A stretch of 64,000 nt of DNA, from positions 372,001 through 436,000 of the forward strand of contig BGZK01000010.1 in the NCBI GenBank assembly GCA_005406025.1. The letters are read 5' to 3'. A model generated the notes under the pieces. The model ran no database searches. It was not told the origin of the DNA and saw only the letters and a program-made list of their open reading frames with translations. Made by a program: the position numbers and the translations under genes. Source of the stretch: Eumeta japonica. Lineage: Eukaryota; Arthropoda; Insecta; Lepidoptera; Psychidae. Below, in pieces: positions 57,901-64,000 of the stretch (its first letter is position 1; each line of letters begins with the position of its first letter).

Positions 57901-59526
57901 CACTGACTGCATTCGGAACAGAAATATCGACTAAATATGTCAAGTATCCCAAAAGCAACAAAGCTCCAAACAATATTAATAGAAAGTACGAAGGTACCTG
58001 AAAAAAATAAGCATTAACAATTAGCCATAACCAGGTGCCCTGGCGAAATATTTGTTTGATCTAAATTAACATTTTATACAATTAACTTAGTTAATTATTA
58101 ATTTTAATACATTAGCCACTAAATCAGTTAACTATTTTTTTTTAATACCGAAATGGTGTTATTCATTTGAAATATCTTAACAGTAGAAAAGGAAAAGAAC
58201 GTTATATAATTATAAATATTTAATTATGTCATTGGATTTACGTTCGCATCTTTAAAAACAATTCACTCGTTTAATATCTTATGTCCGAAGTATGAAGTGC
58301 TGCACCGGCGCCAGACCCAACGTGGGCGTCGGCAACATCAGCTTTGCGACATCTCTTACATTTCAAAGTCAAATAGCAAACAAAAATTTAAAAAATTGAT
58401 TTACACCTTAATGTTAACTTCTAAAACTACATTGCATCAGGCGTGTTTTTTTTCCAAAAAGCTAATCTTAAAACTATTAAACGATTTTCATGAGGATTTT
58501 AAAGGTAACTAAAACATATCTATAGGCAACATATACGCTTCATTTCATCAAAATCGAGAAACAGAAAATCGGTTTAATTTTAAAAGTGAATTTCATGTAT
58601 GTGAAGACGCAGACACAACTAGTTATTGTACCAAAACATAATTCTGGTAAAAAATTGTTATACACAATTATAAAAATATTATCTTCACAATTGACAAGAA
58701 CTATTGTTCTTGGACCAAAAAAGTGTCATATGAATATACTAGTTGTTGCCCGCAACTTCGTTAGCGTGCTGGTTATGAAACATAACGTTTTAAGAAGACA
58801 TGAAAGTTGTCCTTCATTTCTTCGTTGTTTTTCATCGCCTACAGAAAATCTCTTGGTCTTCTAAAGCCACAATGTTTATATATGGTTCCTATCTTTTCAT
58901 GAACTTCATTGGTTTAAAAGAAGAGAATTATGGTCAGTTAGATCTATTTTTTGGGACACTGGCACTGTCACAATATTTAACGGTAGGTAGACACCATTTG
59001 TTCTCTTTAGGTATCCTATTTCTATTCAGTACGTACTTAAAATTTAAGAGATGGAAAAATTTAAATTTACTCTTTGTCTGACTCCTAAGTAATGCAGCGT
59101 GATAAAATATGTCCTACGTCAAGCTAAGGATTACTGCTAATACAAAAGAAAAAGTTATGTTCACATCGGTCCTTTAGTTTTTCAGTGATGCTTAAACAAA
59201 CAAACAGACCAACATATAGACAAACATACGGACCGACAGACAAAATTTTTAAAATCAGCTGTTTTGTGGTGTATATTAAGGATATAGTACATACCGCTTG
59301 TTTTTTAATAAAAAAATATTTTATGTACAGATTCGGCTTCCTTACGATTCTATTTTTTATATAGATATTACAATATAAATAGTTATTCAATAGAAGCATA
59401 AGGAAGGAATAGTATACAAACTGAACACAAAGCTTCAAAAATCACAACAACGAACTAATAAAAAAACATATGCACCGATTCCCATGGCTTTTCTTTCTCC
59501 CGATACGGCAAGTTCACACCAAGCAT
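33780..59526 (-). CDS. ERMP1: Endoplasmic reticulum metallopeptidase 1 (M28 family), 18 coding exons, complete
   Basis: Family knowledge: ERMP1 (Fxna) is a zinc-dependent M28 peptidase in the ER membrane, with one N-terminal span, a lumenal catalytic domain and several C-terminal spans. Seen here: a TM segment (about residues 18-45, [19 protein letters not shown]); a catalytic domain with CHHDS (His159, Asp161), SPGASDN (Asp171), NGAEEN (Glu205/206), SDTDF (Asp278/280) and YHTRHD (His305), so the metal ligands and the catalytic Glu are all present; about eight further hydrophobic segments (residues 360-635); and a lumenal C-terminal domain ending at a stop at 33780-33782. Exons: 59476-59526, 57890-57997, 57602-57782, 54241-54402, 52873-53000, 51450-51548, 51153-51297, 50184-50335, 47563-47707, 47208-47328, 45054-45156, 43531-43723, 41939-42120, 41483-41629, 40560-40780, 38605-38714, 37350-37531, 33780-33947. 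They join in frame to about 865 residues, the usual family length. The start is the first Met in the 59544 exon; six in-frame codons precede it after the acceptor. Confidence 0.95.
34010..34480 (-). pseudogene. LINE reverse transcriptase C-terminal fragment, in ERMP1 last intron
   Basis: Minus-strand [16 protein letters not shown] and further upstream remnants match the LINE family at 9885-10315. It begins only about 60 bases from the acceptor of ERMP1 exon 18. Confidence 0.7.
34575..35945 (+). repeat. Large unidentified repeat R, copy 2
   Basis: Collinear with 26848-29240 (see that entry) but lacking its 690-bp insert, and carrying an 86-bp inverted repeat not seen in the other copy. Lies in the last intron of ERMP1. 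Confidence 0.7.
35315..35743. repeat. 86-bp inverted repeat with 257-bp spacer
   Basis: Arms 35315-35400 and 35658-35743 are inverted copies with only a few differences. Key block: cccaccgctgaccctcgaat against its complement. The spacer includes a second small palindrome, catgcaat g attgcatg, at about 35630-35646. Looks like the ends of a short inverted-repeat element. Confidence 0.85.
36555..37130 (+). pseudogene. hAT-like (ZMYM-related) transposase remnant
   Basis: Plus-strand fragments in broken frames read [20 protein letters not shown], then [16 protein letters not shown], resembling the [18 protein letters not shown] and VDETTDV motifs of hAT-derived proteins. Short and frameshifted. 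Confidence 0.6.
37350..37531 (-). CDS. ERMP1: ERMP1 exon 17
   Basis: [20 protein letters not shown], then [20 protein letters not shown], matching the vertebrate GPSHMSFYV and GDYFVFYSHG blocks. Acceptor ctgcag, donor TCC/GTGAGT in phase 0. Without splicing, the frame stays open to a stop at 37308. Confidence 0.93.
37725..38115 (-). repeat. Purine-array repeat, minus orientation
   Basis: Long run of TCGATTCC/GATCCC words on the plus strand, the complement of the GATCGG arrays at 790-1130 and elsewhere. No gene content. Confidence 0.6.
38404..38572. mobile_element. MITE family M, copy 3, next to ERMP1 exon 16
   Basis: About 169 bp: starts acagtacaacgcacaatact and ends cggcagagtttcgtgtgttg plus tact. 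The inner sequence shares gcctgcg...tgatgcaatgcgc with copy 1. It ends 32 bases from the 5' splice site of the intron after exon 16. Confidence 0.8.
38605..38714 (-). CDS. ERMP1: ERMP1 exon 16
   Basis: [20 protein letters not shown] then [18 protein letters not shown]. No strong motif of its own, but it fills the gap demanded by phase 2 and phase 1 on either side and leads into GPTHMS. Acceptor gaacag, donor ACAG/GTGAGC. Confidence 0.85.
39032..40254 (-). mobile_element. Mariner element with both terminal repeats, transposase broken
   Basis: Ends tgagggtcgctccaaaatta at 39032 and, on the other strand, tgagggccactctggaatta up to 40254. Length 1,223 bp is typical for mariner. The minus-strand frame at 39331-39519 has [18 protein letters not shown] and [10 protein letters not shown] (catalytic Asp region), but the rest is frameshifted. 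Lies in ERMP1 intron 15. Confidence 0.85.
40560..40780 (-). CDS. ERMP1: ERMP1 exon 15
   Basis: [20 protein letters not shown] then [20 protein letters not shown], matching the vertebrate DSTDRTGIWINSFDYTG segment. Acceptor tcgcag, donor ATAG/GTAATT, phase 0 to 2. Confidence 0.9.
41483..41629 (-). CDS. ERMP1: ERMP1 exon 14, last membrane span
   Basis: [20 protein letters not shown] then [18 protein letters not shown]. The donor TTT/GTGAGT was chosen over GTTTGT four bases downstream in the + direction because only it is in phase with exon 15. Confidence 0.92.
41939..42120 (-). CDS. ERMP1: ERMP1 exon 13, membrane spans
   Basis: [20 protein letters not shown], then [20 protein letters not shown], the latter matching the vertebrate VPVMGRIGARSNPDLLLA block. 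Acceptor gttacag, donor CTG/GTGAGA. Confidence 0.94.
42810..43365 (+). repeat. Dispersed lepidopteran repeat, third copy
   Basis: GATCGG/AATCGA purine words at 42840-42900 and 43195-43280, then the ending cgggcggagccgtgggcgaa and agctagtaga near 43,333-43,366. The last part is the same terminal motif as at 1180-1214. Confidence 0.65.
43531..43723 (-). CDS. ERMP1: ERMP1 exon 12, two membrane spans
   Basis: [20 protein letters not shown] then [20 protein letters not shown] and a further hydrophobic stretch. Acceptor tcgcag, donor AAAG/GTAATT, phase 0 to 1. Confidence 0.9.
44060..44545 (+). pseudogene. LINE reverse transcriptase C-terminal fragment
   Basis: Plus-strand broken frames with [20 protein letters not shown] and, later, a LHEKIKGC / [20 protein letters not shown] block, from the same LINE family. 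In ERMP1 intron 11. Confidence 0.7.
45054..45156 (-). CDS. ERMP1: ERMP1 exon 11, membrane span
   Basis: [20 protein letters not shown] then [15 protein letters not shown]. The donor AAG/GTAATA gives phase 0 with exon 12. An inner GTGTAA ten bases upstream was rejected because it breaks the frame. Confidence 0.9.
45300..45425. other. Small GC-rich island in ERMP1 intron 10
   Basis: ggcgcatgagtcggcgagaa through gagcgagggcgggacagggg is far more GC-rich than its surroundings. Probably a retroelement or SINE remnant; not identified. Confidence 0.4.
45595..46740. repeat. Family B copy 3, interrupted by a nested element
   Basis: 45610-46138 and 46664-46740 are the two parts of a family B copy. The break is filled by 46139-46663 (separate entry). 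Confidence 0.65.
46139..46663. mobile_element. Nested short element with inverted ends
   Basis: Interrupts a family B copy at 46138/46664. Near its left end is ttttacgtgacaacgac, and near its right end the near-complement gacgttgtcacgtcaaaa. Inside it is a direct repeat of gagtggaagggacg (46472 and 46538). No ORF. Non-autonomous DNA element by appearance. Confidence 0.65.
47208..47328 (-). CDS. ERMP1: ERMP1 exon 10, membrane span
   Basis: [20 protein letters not shown] then [20 protein letters not shown]. Acceptor tttcag, donor CTCAG/GTGGGA, phase 1 to 2. Confidence 0.9.
47563..47707 (-). CDS. ERMP1: ERMP1 exon 9, membrane span
   Basis: [20 protein letters not shown] then [20 protein letters not shown]. 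Marks the start of the C-terminal membrane region. Acceptor tttcag, donor TTTA/GTAAGT, phase 0 to 1. Confidence 0.92.
48690..49341 (+). other. Possible plus-strand 5' exon or element inside ERMP1 intron 8
   Basis: A CpG-containing block (48710-48860) is followed by two strong plus-strand donors: ATTTCAAAG/GTAAGG at 49101/49102 and TTCAACAG/GTGAGT at 49341/49342. No matching downstream exon was recognised. Confidence 0.25.
50184..50335 (-). CDS. ERMP1: ERMP1 exon 8, last His ligand
   Basis: [20 protein letters not shown] then [20 protein letters not shown], matching the family block around YIYHTKYD with the final zinc His. Acceptor tggcag, donor AAG/GTAAAT, phase 1 to 0. Confidence 0.96.
50890..51115. 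other. GC-rich repeat remnant in ERMP1 intron 7
   Basis: Contains gaagcacgccgagccgtggg and gacgactgtcgttaacggtg. Open in one minus frame only because of its composition. Unidentified. Confidence 0.4.
51153..51297 (-). CDS. ERMP1: ERMP1 exon 7, DTD zinc-ligand motif, GC donor
   Basis: Ends [19 protein letters not shown] then GSIY, with the conserved Asp ligand. Acceptor ttcag. The only exon end in frame with exon 8 is followed by GCACGT, so the intron appears to start with GC rather than GT. Phase 0 to 1. Confidence 0.88.
51450..51548 (-). CDS. ERMP1: ERMP1 exon 6
   Basis: 33 codons, [20 protein letters not shown] then [13 protein letters not shown], matching the family FINLEAAG region. Acceptor ctccag, donor CAG/GTACGT. 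Confidence 0.94.
52873..53000 (-). CDS. ERMP1: ERMP1 exon 5, bridging Asp and catalytic Glu
   Basis: Begins with [20 protein letters not shown] (bridging Asp) and ends [16 protein letters not shown] (catalytic Glu and ligand Glu). Acceptor tttgcag, donor CAG/GTGAAA, phase 1 to 0. Confidence 0.95.
54241..54402 (-). CDS. ERMP1: ERMP1 exon 4, HxD zinc-ligand motif
   Basis: Includes [15 protein letters not shown] and [16 protein letters not shown], with the M28 His-x-Asp pair. Acceptor tcaacag, donor CCAG/GTGACT, phase 1 to 1. Confidence 0.95.
54541..54614. repeat. (GT)n-rich simple repeat
   Basis: Imperfect TG dinucleotides (gtgtgcgcgtgagtgtgctt and on) in ERMP1 intron 3. Confidence 0.85.
54895..55370 (+). 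pseudogene. Mariner transposase N-terminal fragment
   Basis: The open frame 54998-55303 includes [20 protein letters not shown] then [12 protein letters not shown] and [16 protein letters not shown]. This is the paired helix-turn-helix DNA-binding region of a mariner transposase, but no catalytic domain follows. In ERMP1 intron 3. Confidence 0.8.
56321..56578. mobile_element. Foldback element with 83-bp inverted arms
   Basis: Arms 56321-56403 and 56496-56578 are inverted copies (gaaactatttgaccaatcat against its complement), spacer 92 bp. It directly follows a purine/pyrimidine array at 56100-56300. Confidence 0.85.
57330..57470 (-). pseudogene. LINE reverse transcriptase 3' tip
   Basis: The complement carries the [17 protein letters not shown] block and the cttacccttctgggac end of the LINE family. 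It lies 130 bases from ERMP1 exon 3. Confidence 0.65.
57602..57782 (-). CDS. ERMP1: ERMP1 exon 3, start of peptidase domain
   Basis: Includes [20 protein letters not shown] and [20 protein letters not shown], matching the family opening block (ARQHLEQITALGPRTVGS). Phase 0 to 1, donor TCGG/GTATGT. Confidence 0.93.
57890..57997 (-). CDS. ERMP1: ERMP1 exon 2, N-terminal membrane span
   Basis: 36 codons, [20 protein letters not shown] then [16 protein letters not shown]: a clear transmembrane helix. Acceptor ttttcag, donor GCG/GTAAGA. Confidence 0.88.
59476..59526 (-). CDS. ERMP1: ERMP1 exon 1 (start)
   Basis: Encodes [17 protein letters not shown]. The exon itself begins at 59544 after the acceptor attgcag, so a 5' noncoding exon probably lies to the right. 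The donor TCG/GTGCAT is weak but in phase 0 with exon 2. Confidence 0.75.
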
Positions 59527-59544
59527 ACCACCAAATCCAATATT

Positions 59545-61394
59545 CTGCAATTTAAAATTTATTAAAGTAATATGCGTTTAATATGCGATATTTTAAAACT
59601 TTTATAGATACAAATATATGCACGCAAGTATAATACGCATGCATACTGCAGACGTAAGCGCGCGCAATCACAAAAGCACAAAAACACATTACATGTTAAA
59701 AGTTAATCGATTTGGCATATTGAAACTACTTTTTAACCCCCAATGCAAACAGAGGAGTGTCCAAAGTTGATATCTGTATGTGTGTCTGTCTGTGTCACCG
59801 TAGCTCCCAAGCGACCAAACCGATTTTGTTTTAATATTTTGTCTGAATGATGACATGGTCGAATGTTTTTAGCTGACTGATTCAAGAAAATTTATTGAGC
59901 CATTTGAAGATTACCAAGTCTTTTCTAGTCGATGAATGCATGTATAAACATTTTCCACAGGACTGATAGAACCGAAATTCCTTATACTAATAGTACAATG
60001 ATATAAGAACATAATAACTTTGAATTAATGCTGCAGTATCACCTGCAATCTGCAGGATACCCGACTATCCCACCAACTTACAGCAAAGGTATTATGTATG
60101 GGCTCATTGGATTGGTCTCAATGTACAAATTATAGATAGACAAACCAATTTCCACCCGCGTCTCCGCCCGTGGACGTAGAAATAATTCTTTATATTGTGT
60201 ATCGACTGATCACGCTATCCGCCATGATCCCAATAGCTATCTCAATTCTAATTTAGATCATGCGCTCGATGCTAATTTGTGTCTCTCTTGATTCCGAACG
60301 CGGTCCCAATTTGATCCCCTGACACGACAACGCTTTTTACTTTTTTAAAGGTACTGTTCGCTTTAGGGATTCTTTAAGTTTATAATTTAATTATTACAAC
60401 AGAAAAAATGTTTTCAAAATTGATTAAACGCCTTTTTGATCGTACCCAGGCAAAAATTGTTTTAAAAATCTATAAAAAAATGATCTGCAATAAAACTCAA
60501 AAATTTCTAGCTATTTTCTCCTAATAAATCAGCAATCAGCAATCAAATGTTATGAATCTGATCTTAATCAATTAATTAGTTTGTCGTTCCAAAAAACGTT
60601 TTTCTTGAAACGAGCTCTAAACTTCAGAACTAATTTGGAAAAAAAACACTTATTGAATATTTTTCATCCACTATATCTCTTAACTAGCTTTTGCTTGCAG
60701 CTTCGCCCGCGCGCACATCGAATGCATTCTTTCATTTACATCGACCGCTCACTTTGTCAACTATGATCCCGATGTTGTTCTTTTCTTCCATTTCAGGCTC
60801 CACAATTTCGGTCCCGGACCGATATTGAACTTGAATCTTTCTTGAAAATTGTGGTTACCAATAACAAATAGGCATAAATAAAGAATTCGTTCTGCGATCA
60901 CGCAAGCAAAGTCGTGAGCTAAAGTTAGTATCTTCACAAATTATAACCTACATGTTATTTAATAGGTAGTGATGTATTCGAAAACGTTTTTTTTAAGGAT
61001 TGTACTTGATAAGAAAACCTTATAAACTCCAAGAAAAAACTTTCGGAAAAGAATAATTTTGTTGAGATTAATGTCCAAAATTAATAAATTTATCGACCTA
61101 AAACTTTCAGGGAATTTAAAGCACATGAAACTTTTTTAATTCCATGAACTTTAATAGTCGATCCGATTACAAATTTTTTGAAAACAAAAACCATTTTAAT
61201 AAAATGTCTTCTGAATCTCTAAACTGAATTAAACGATATTAATTGTCTTCGAACTAAGAAGTGAACAAAAATTTTCATCGCCGAATACTAATTTGATGAC
61301 GTTTATCGAACATTGAAGCTGATTATATTTTGATTATGATCGACAGAATATTCATAAAATGTCATCAAAAGATTAAGAAAAAAAACAGCCATGT
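59545..61394. other. ERMP1 5' flank, repeats only
   Basis: Repeat patches with the purine-array words (60180-60310, 60770-60830) and two copies of the agctttt/gcttcgcccgcg-type repeat end (60690-60715, 60895-60925). No exon or promoter could be placed. Confidence 0.5.
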
Positions 61395-62145
61395 AAGACC
61401 ATGTAAGACCAACTATATAAGACCATGCTCAAATAGGGTTTCGAAGCCATTATTACAAAGAAATGCACCACAGATGAAAAAAGTACGTTGTTCCACTTTT
61501 TCCATGTTTCATTTTATAATACGTATAAGCACTATCATTAGATAAATAAGTAGGTATGTCGACTATTACTCTTAAAATAGTGTAAACTAAAAAGCATCAA
61601 CAAAAGGGCGTATTTTCATGGTACTTACGTCTTTTTATTGAGAAACGCAGTTTTTCGGCAATAACTCAAAACCGGTATATCAGATCATGTTCAACATAAT
61701 TTTCGTTGAAAGTATTTATTAAGCGTTACCTTCACAAACTTTTTCATGTTTTTAGGACTTATGGTTTAAAAAGTAAAGGTGGGGGATCAAAATGTATGCT
61801 ACTTCCGAAGTGATTATTTCCACAAATAATTACTTAATCAAAAAAATTGCTTAAAAACCTTAAAATGTTATTAAAATAACTGTCGAAATATATGCCACAT
61901 ATTAATGTTCGCCAAAAAAAATTTTTTTCAACTTTTGTTTCATGGAGTGCCCCCATTAGAAATATTTATTTTTGTTATTTAACTACCATACAAAGTAGTG
62001 GTTTATAAGACACCTACACTATAAACTTCATCAATATAGGTCTTGTAGTTTTTGAATAAAATGTCTATGACATACGGACGGACGGATTTGACGAAACTAT
62101 AAGGGTTGCGTTTTTGCCATTTTGGCTCGGAACCCTAAAAAATAT
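61395..62145. repeat. Family B copy 4
   Basis: The most complete copy. It begins near agaccatgctcaaatagg, contains the caaagaaatgcaccacagatg and gtgtaaactaaaaagcatca blocks, and ends gttgcgtttttgccattttg then gctcggaaccctaaaa. Confidence 0.7.
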
Positions 62146-62179
62146 ATTATGTTTTCACAAAGGAATTATTTATTCGCTT

Positions 62180-62560
62180 ATACAAACCTGCGTACGTCAA
62201 TTATTAGAATATGCTTTCCAATTACGGAGCTCCTATTTTAAGGAAGGCATAAGACAGGTAGAGAAGATATAGAGGAGAACTTCATAAATGTTTGTATCTC
62301 TTACAAACAAGCTATACGAAGAGCGTCTACTTGAAATTGACCCCAACACACGTGCACCTCGTTTTCGTTTTTTTCGCTACTCTGCTTGAACAGCTTAGAG
62401 AACGAGATCTCATAGACACGTTTAAATTTCTTAACGAACATTACGATGTCATTTGTATGCGAAAATTATATGAGATGAGCCACAGTAACAATTTAAGAGG
62501 GTATTTCAAAAATACTATCCAAACCCCCATGATCTAACAACCGACGAATAAACTTTCTGT
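62180..62560 (+). pseudogene. LINE reverse transcriptase tail (CR1/Jockey-like)
   Basis: Reads, with a frame break, QLLEYAFQLRSSYFKEGIRQ and KCLYLLQTSYTK, then RERDLIDTFKFLNEHYDV and EMSHSNNLRGYFKN. This is the usual C-terminal order of a reverse transcriptase (FTKCLY, RRLRGDLIETYKILN, SHSTTRGH). Truncated. Confidence 0.7.
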
Positions 62561-62864
62561 GTAACAGCGTACTTGAGAATGCAAATACGTTACTATCTTC
62601 AGTTTGACCATAAACATCAAAAAAACTTGACTTATATTTAAAAAAATCAAAATTGAAAAATGCATTAAAACCACGTGTAGTTATATAGTATATGCACATA
62701 TTAGTTCCAAAAGCTGCTAGTGTGTTGATTGAAGAATAAGAAACAATTCTATACTGATTACACTCGGAATTTTGTCCTTTTTGTACCTGTGGGGATACGA
62801 TCGAGTGTCTCTTATTTTTCGTAAAAGTTGTACAATCAATTATCAATATTTTCCGGATATTCAC
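62493..62864 (-). other. Unassigned 123-codon ORF
   Basis: Open from ATG to TAA on the minus strand, overlapping the end of the LINE tail. The segment STLLHRKFIRRLLDHGGLDS vaguely recalls the ALLCHKKFSIEFIQHGGL block of DCAF1-type proteins, but the rest does not fit. May be chance or a decayed copy. Confidence 0.2.
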
Positions 62865-64000
62865 ACTGAAAAAAAAAACTTGGATTAAAATAACAAAAAC
62901 GCGATTTTATAAAGTTAATATATGACATACACATGTACGACGTTATTTTTAATTAATAAATATTGTTAAAGTAACTGAATTTATTAATGTAAATTTAATC
63001 CGTGTTATAGTGATTTTAACTATTCTTATTGTATTAAATTAAAGTAAAACTTTATACAAACTCACAGTAATGATTTTTTAAATATGTAAAAGAAGCCTTC
63101 TTTTTACTTAAGTAGTACAGTAATATTTACTAGGACTTTCTGTATTTTTAACTACATTTTTTTAGTGTATACGAAAAAAAATGTATACTTCTAACAAAAC
63201 TGTGCTCATGTTGTTTACCAAATTACTTTTGTTGGGACATAAAGTCAGGTTAATATACTAGTCCTTCGAAGCGAGAACTTTCGGATATTAAACTTAAGAG
63301 AACAAACACCACTCTTTCATCTCAACCAAAAGACTGAGAAGCGATAGCGTAACGAGGTTTTAGAACTCGCCTAAGTGCTTGTTTGCGGTAAACTAGTAAT
63401 AATGGACAAAGACATGTGTTTTTATTGGAAAATAGTTATTTAAAATGGAAGTTAACAAAGAAAAGGAATGCTATTCACGATATGAATAAACAATGAGGAC
63501 ATTTTGGCGAATTTCATACGTTGTATTACCCTTTAAGAGCTCCTACTAAATTTTTCAGTTACACGAGGATATCTGTTGACTGTTTCGATTATATATTGAA
63601 TATAATAAAACATGATATTCTACAAGACGCAAATTTTCAAAAGAGTATACAAGTGGACATAAAACTTTTTTAAACTTTAAGGTAAGTAATAAAATAGCTG
63701 TGCCATTAGGAAATTATTTATTATTAACTATCAATATTAATCAAATGTATTTGTATTTAATATTTATTGATTACAGTTAGAAAAATCTGAAGTGTTGTAG
63801 CTGTAACACATATTATTTATTTCGTCAATAATGACTTGAGTAATCCTATTTCTCACTCGTAATTTTTGAATGCCAATCAGTTGCTTTATATAAGGCAATA
63901 AACTTTTAAAAAACAGTAAATCCTCGAATTCTGGTTCACAATTTTAATTATTTGAGATTTTATTTTGTAACAATACCAATTCTTTCTCTTCAATTCTGTG
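62865..64000. other. AT-rich right end, nothing recognised
   Basis: No ORF, repeat family or splice-site pair that could be supported. Slightly more complex sequence at 63250-63420. An ERMP1 promoter could be here, but nothing marks it. Confidence 0.5.

Noticed and set aside
58586..59081. Two overlapping hydrophobic plus-strand ORFs in ERMP1 intron 1
   Set aside because: No splice sites, no recognised family, and hydrophobic residues are expected from T-rich DNA.
59124..59438. 104-codon minus-strand ORF
   Set aside because: AT-rich, composed of Ile/Tyr/Leu/Lys runs; not in phase with ERMP1 exons and no family features.
1..64000. tRNA, rRNA and other structured RNA genes
   Set aside because: No cloverleaf with a ggttcgaatcc-type arm or rRNA core sequence was found by eye.

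Overview
The window is nuclear DNA of an insect, most likely a moth or butterfly (Lepidoptera). It is AT-rich, its genes are split into many small exons on one strand, and its introns are packed with transposon debris of types common in lepidopteran genomes: mariner and Tc1-like elements, the C-terminal end of a LINE reverse transcriptase in both orientations, a Jockey-like ORF1, short inverted-repeat elements, and a repeat ending in a motif like gccgcgagcaaaagctaat. The species cannot be named from the sequence.

Two protein-coding genes are well supported, both on the minus strand. (1) SCAPER (S-phase cyclin A-associated protein in the ER): 14 coding exons from 25247 down to 3289, running off the left edge. 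Every exon junction was checked for splice sites and phase. The 5' half (about 1,567 codons) is here; the C-terminal part lies outside. (2) ERMP1 (endoplasmic reticulum metallopeptidase 1, family M28): 18 coding exons from 59526 down to 33780, giving a complete protein of about 865 residues with all M28 metal ligands and a multi-membrane-span C-terminal half.

Layout. 1-3288: repeats and AT-rich DNA in or beyond a SCAPER intron. 3289-25247: SCAPER, with introns holding LINE, Jockey, mariner, foldback and MITE remnants. 25248-33779: intergenic, with a large divergent duplication, a cluster of GTGGCGAC palindromes, a Tc1/mariner element with both terminal repeats, a 10-copy 42-bp minisatellite and an unexplained plus-strand ORF behind a good splice acceptor. 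33780-59526: ERMP1, whose last intron (3.4 kb) contains the second copy of that duplication, an 86-bp inverted repeat and a hAT-like remnant, and whose other introns contain mariner, MITE, LINE and nested repeats. 59545-64000: flank with repeats and a LINE reverse-transcriptase tail.

Both proteins are expected at the endoplasmic reticulum, but nothing here shows that they work together; they are same-strand neighbours about 8.5 kb apart. No tRNA, rRNA, CRISPR array, operon or viral gene was seen. No clearly new biological system was found. The most interesting loose ends are the orphan plus-strand exon near 32.8 kb, the GTGGCGAC palindrome cluster, the paired copies of a large unidentified repeat, an apparent GC-AG intron in ERMP1, and the absence of a recognisable zinc-finger exon in SCAPER.
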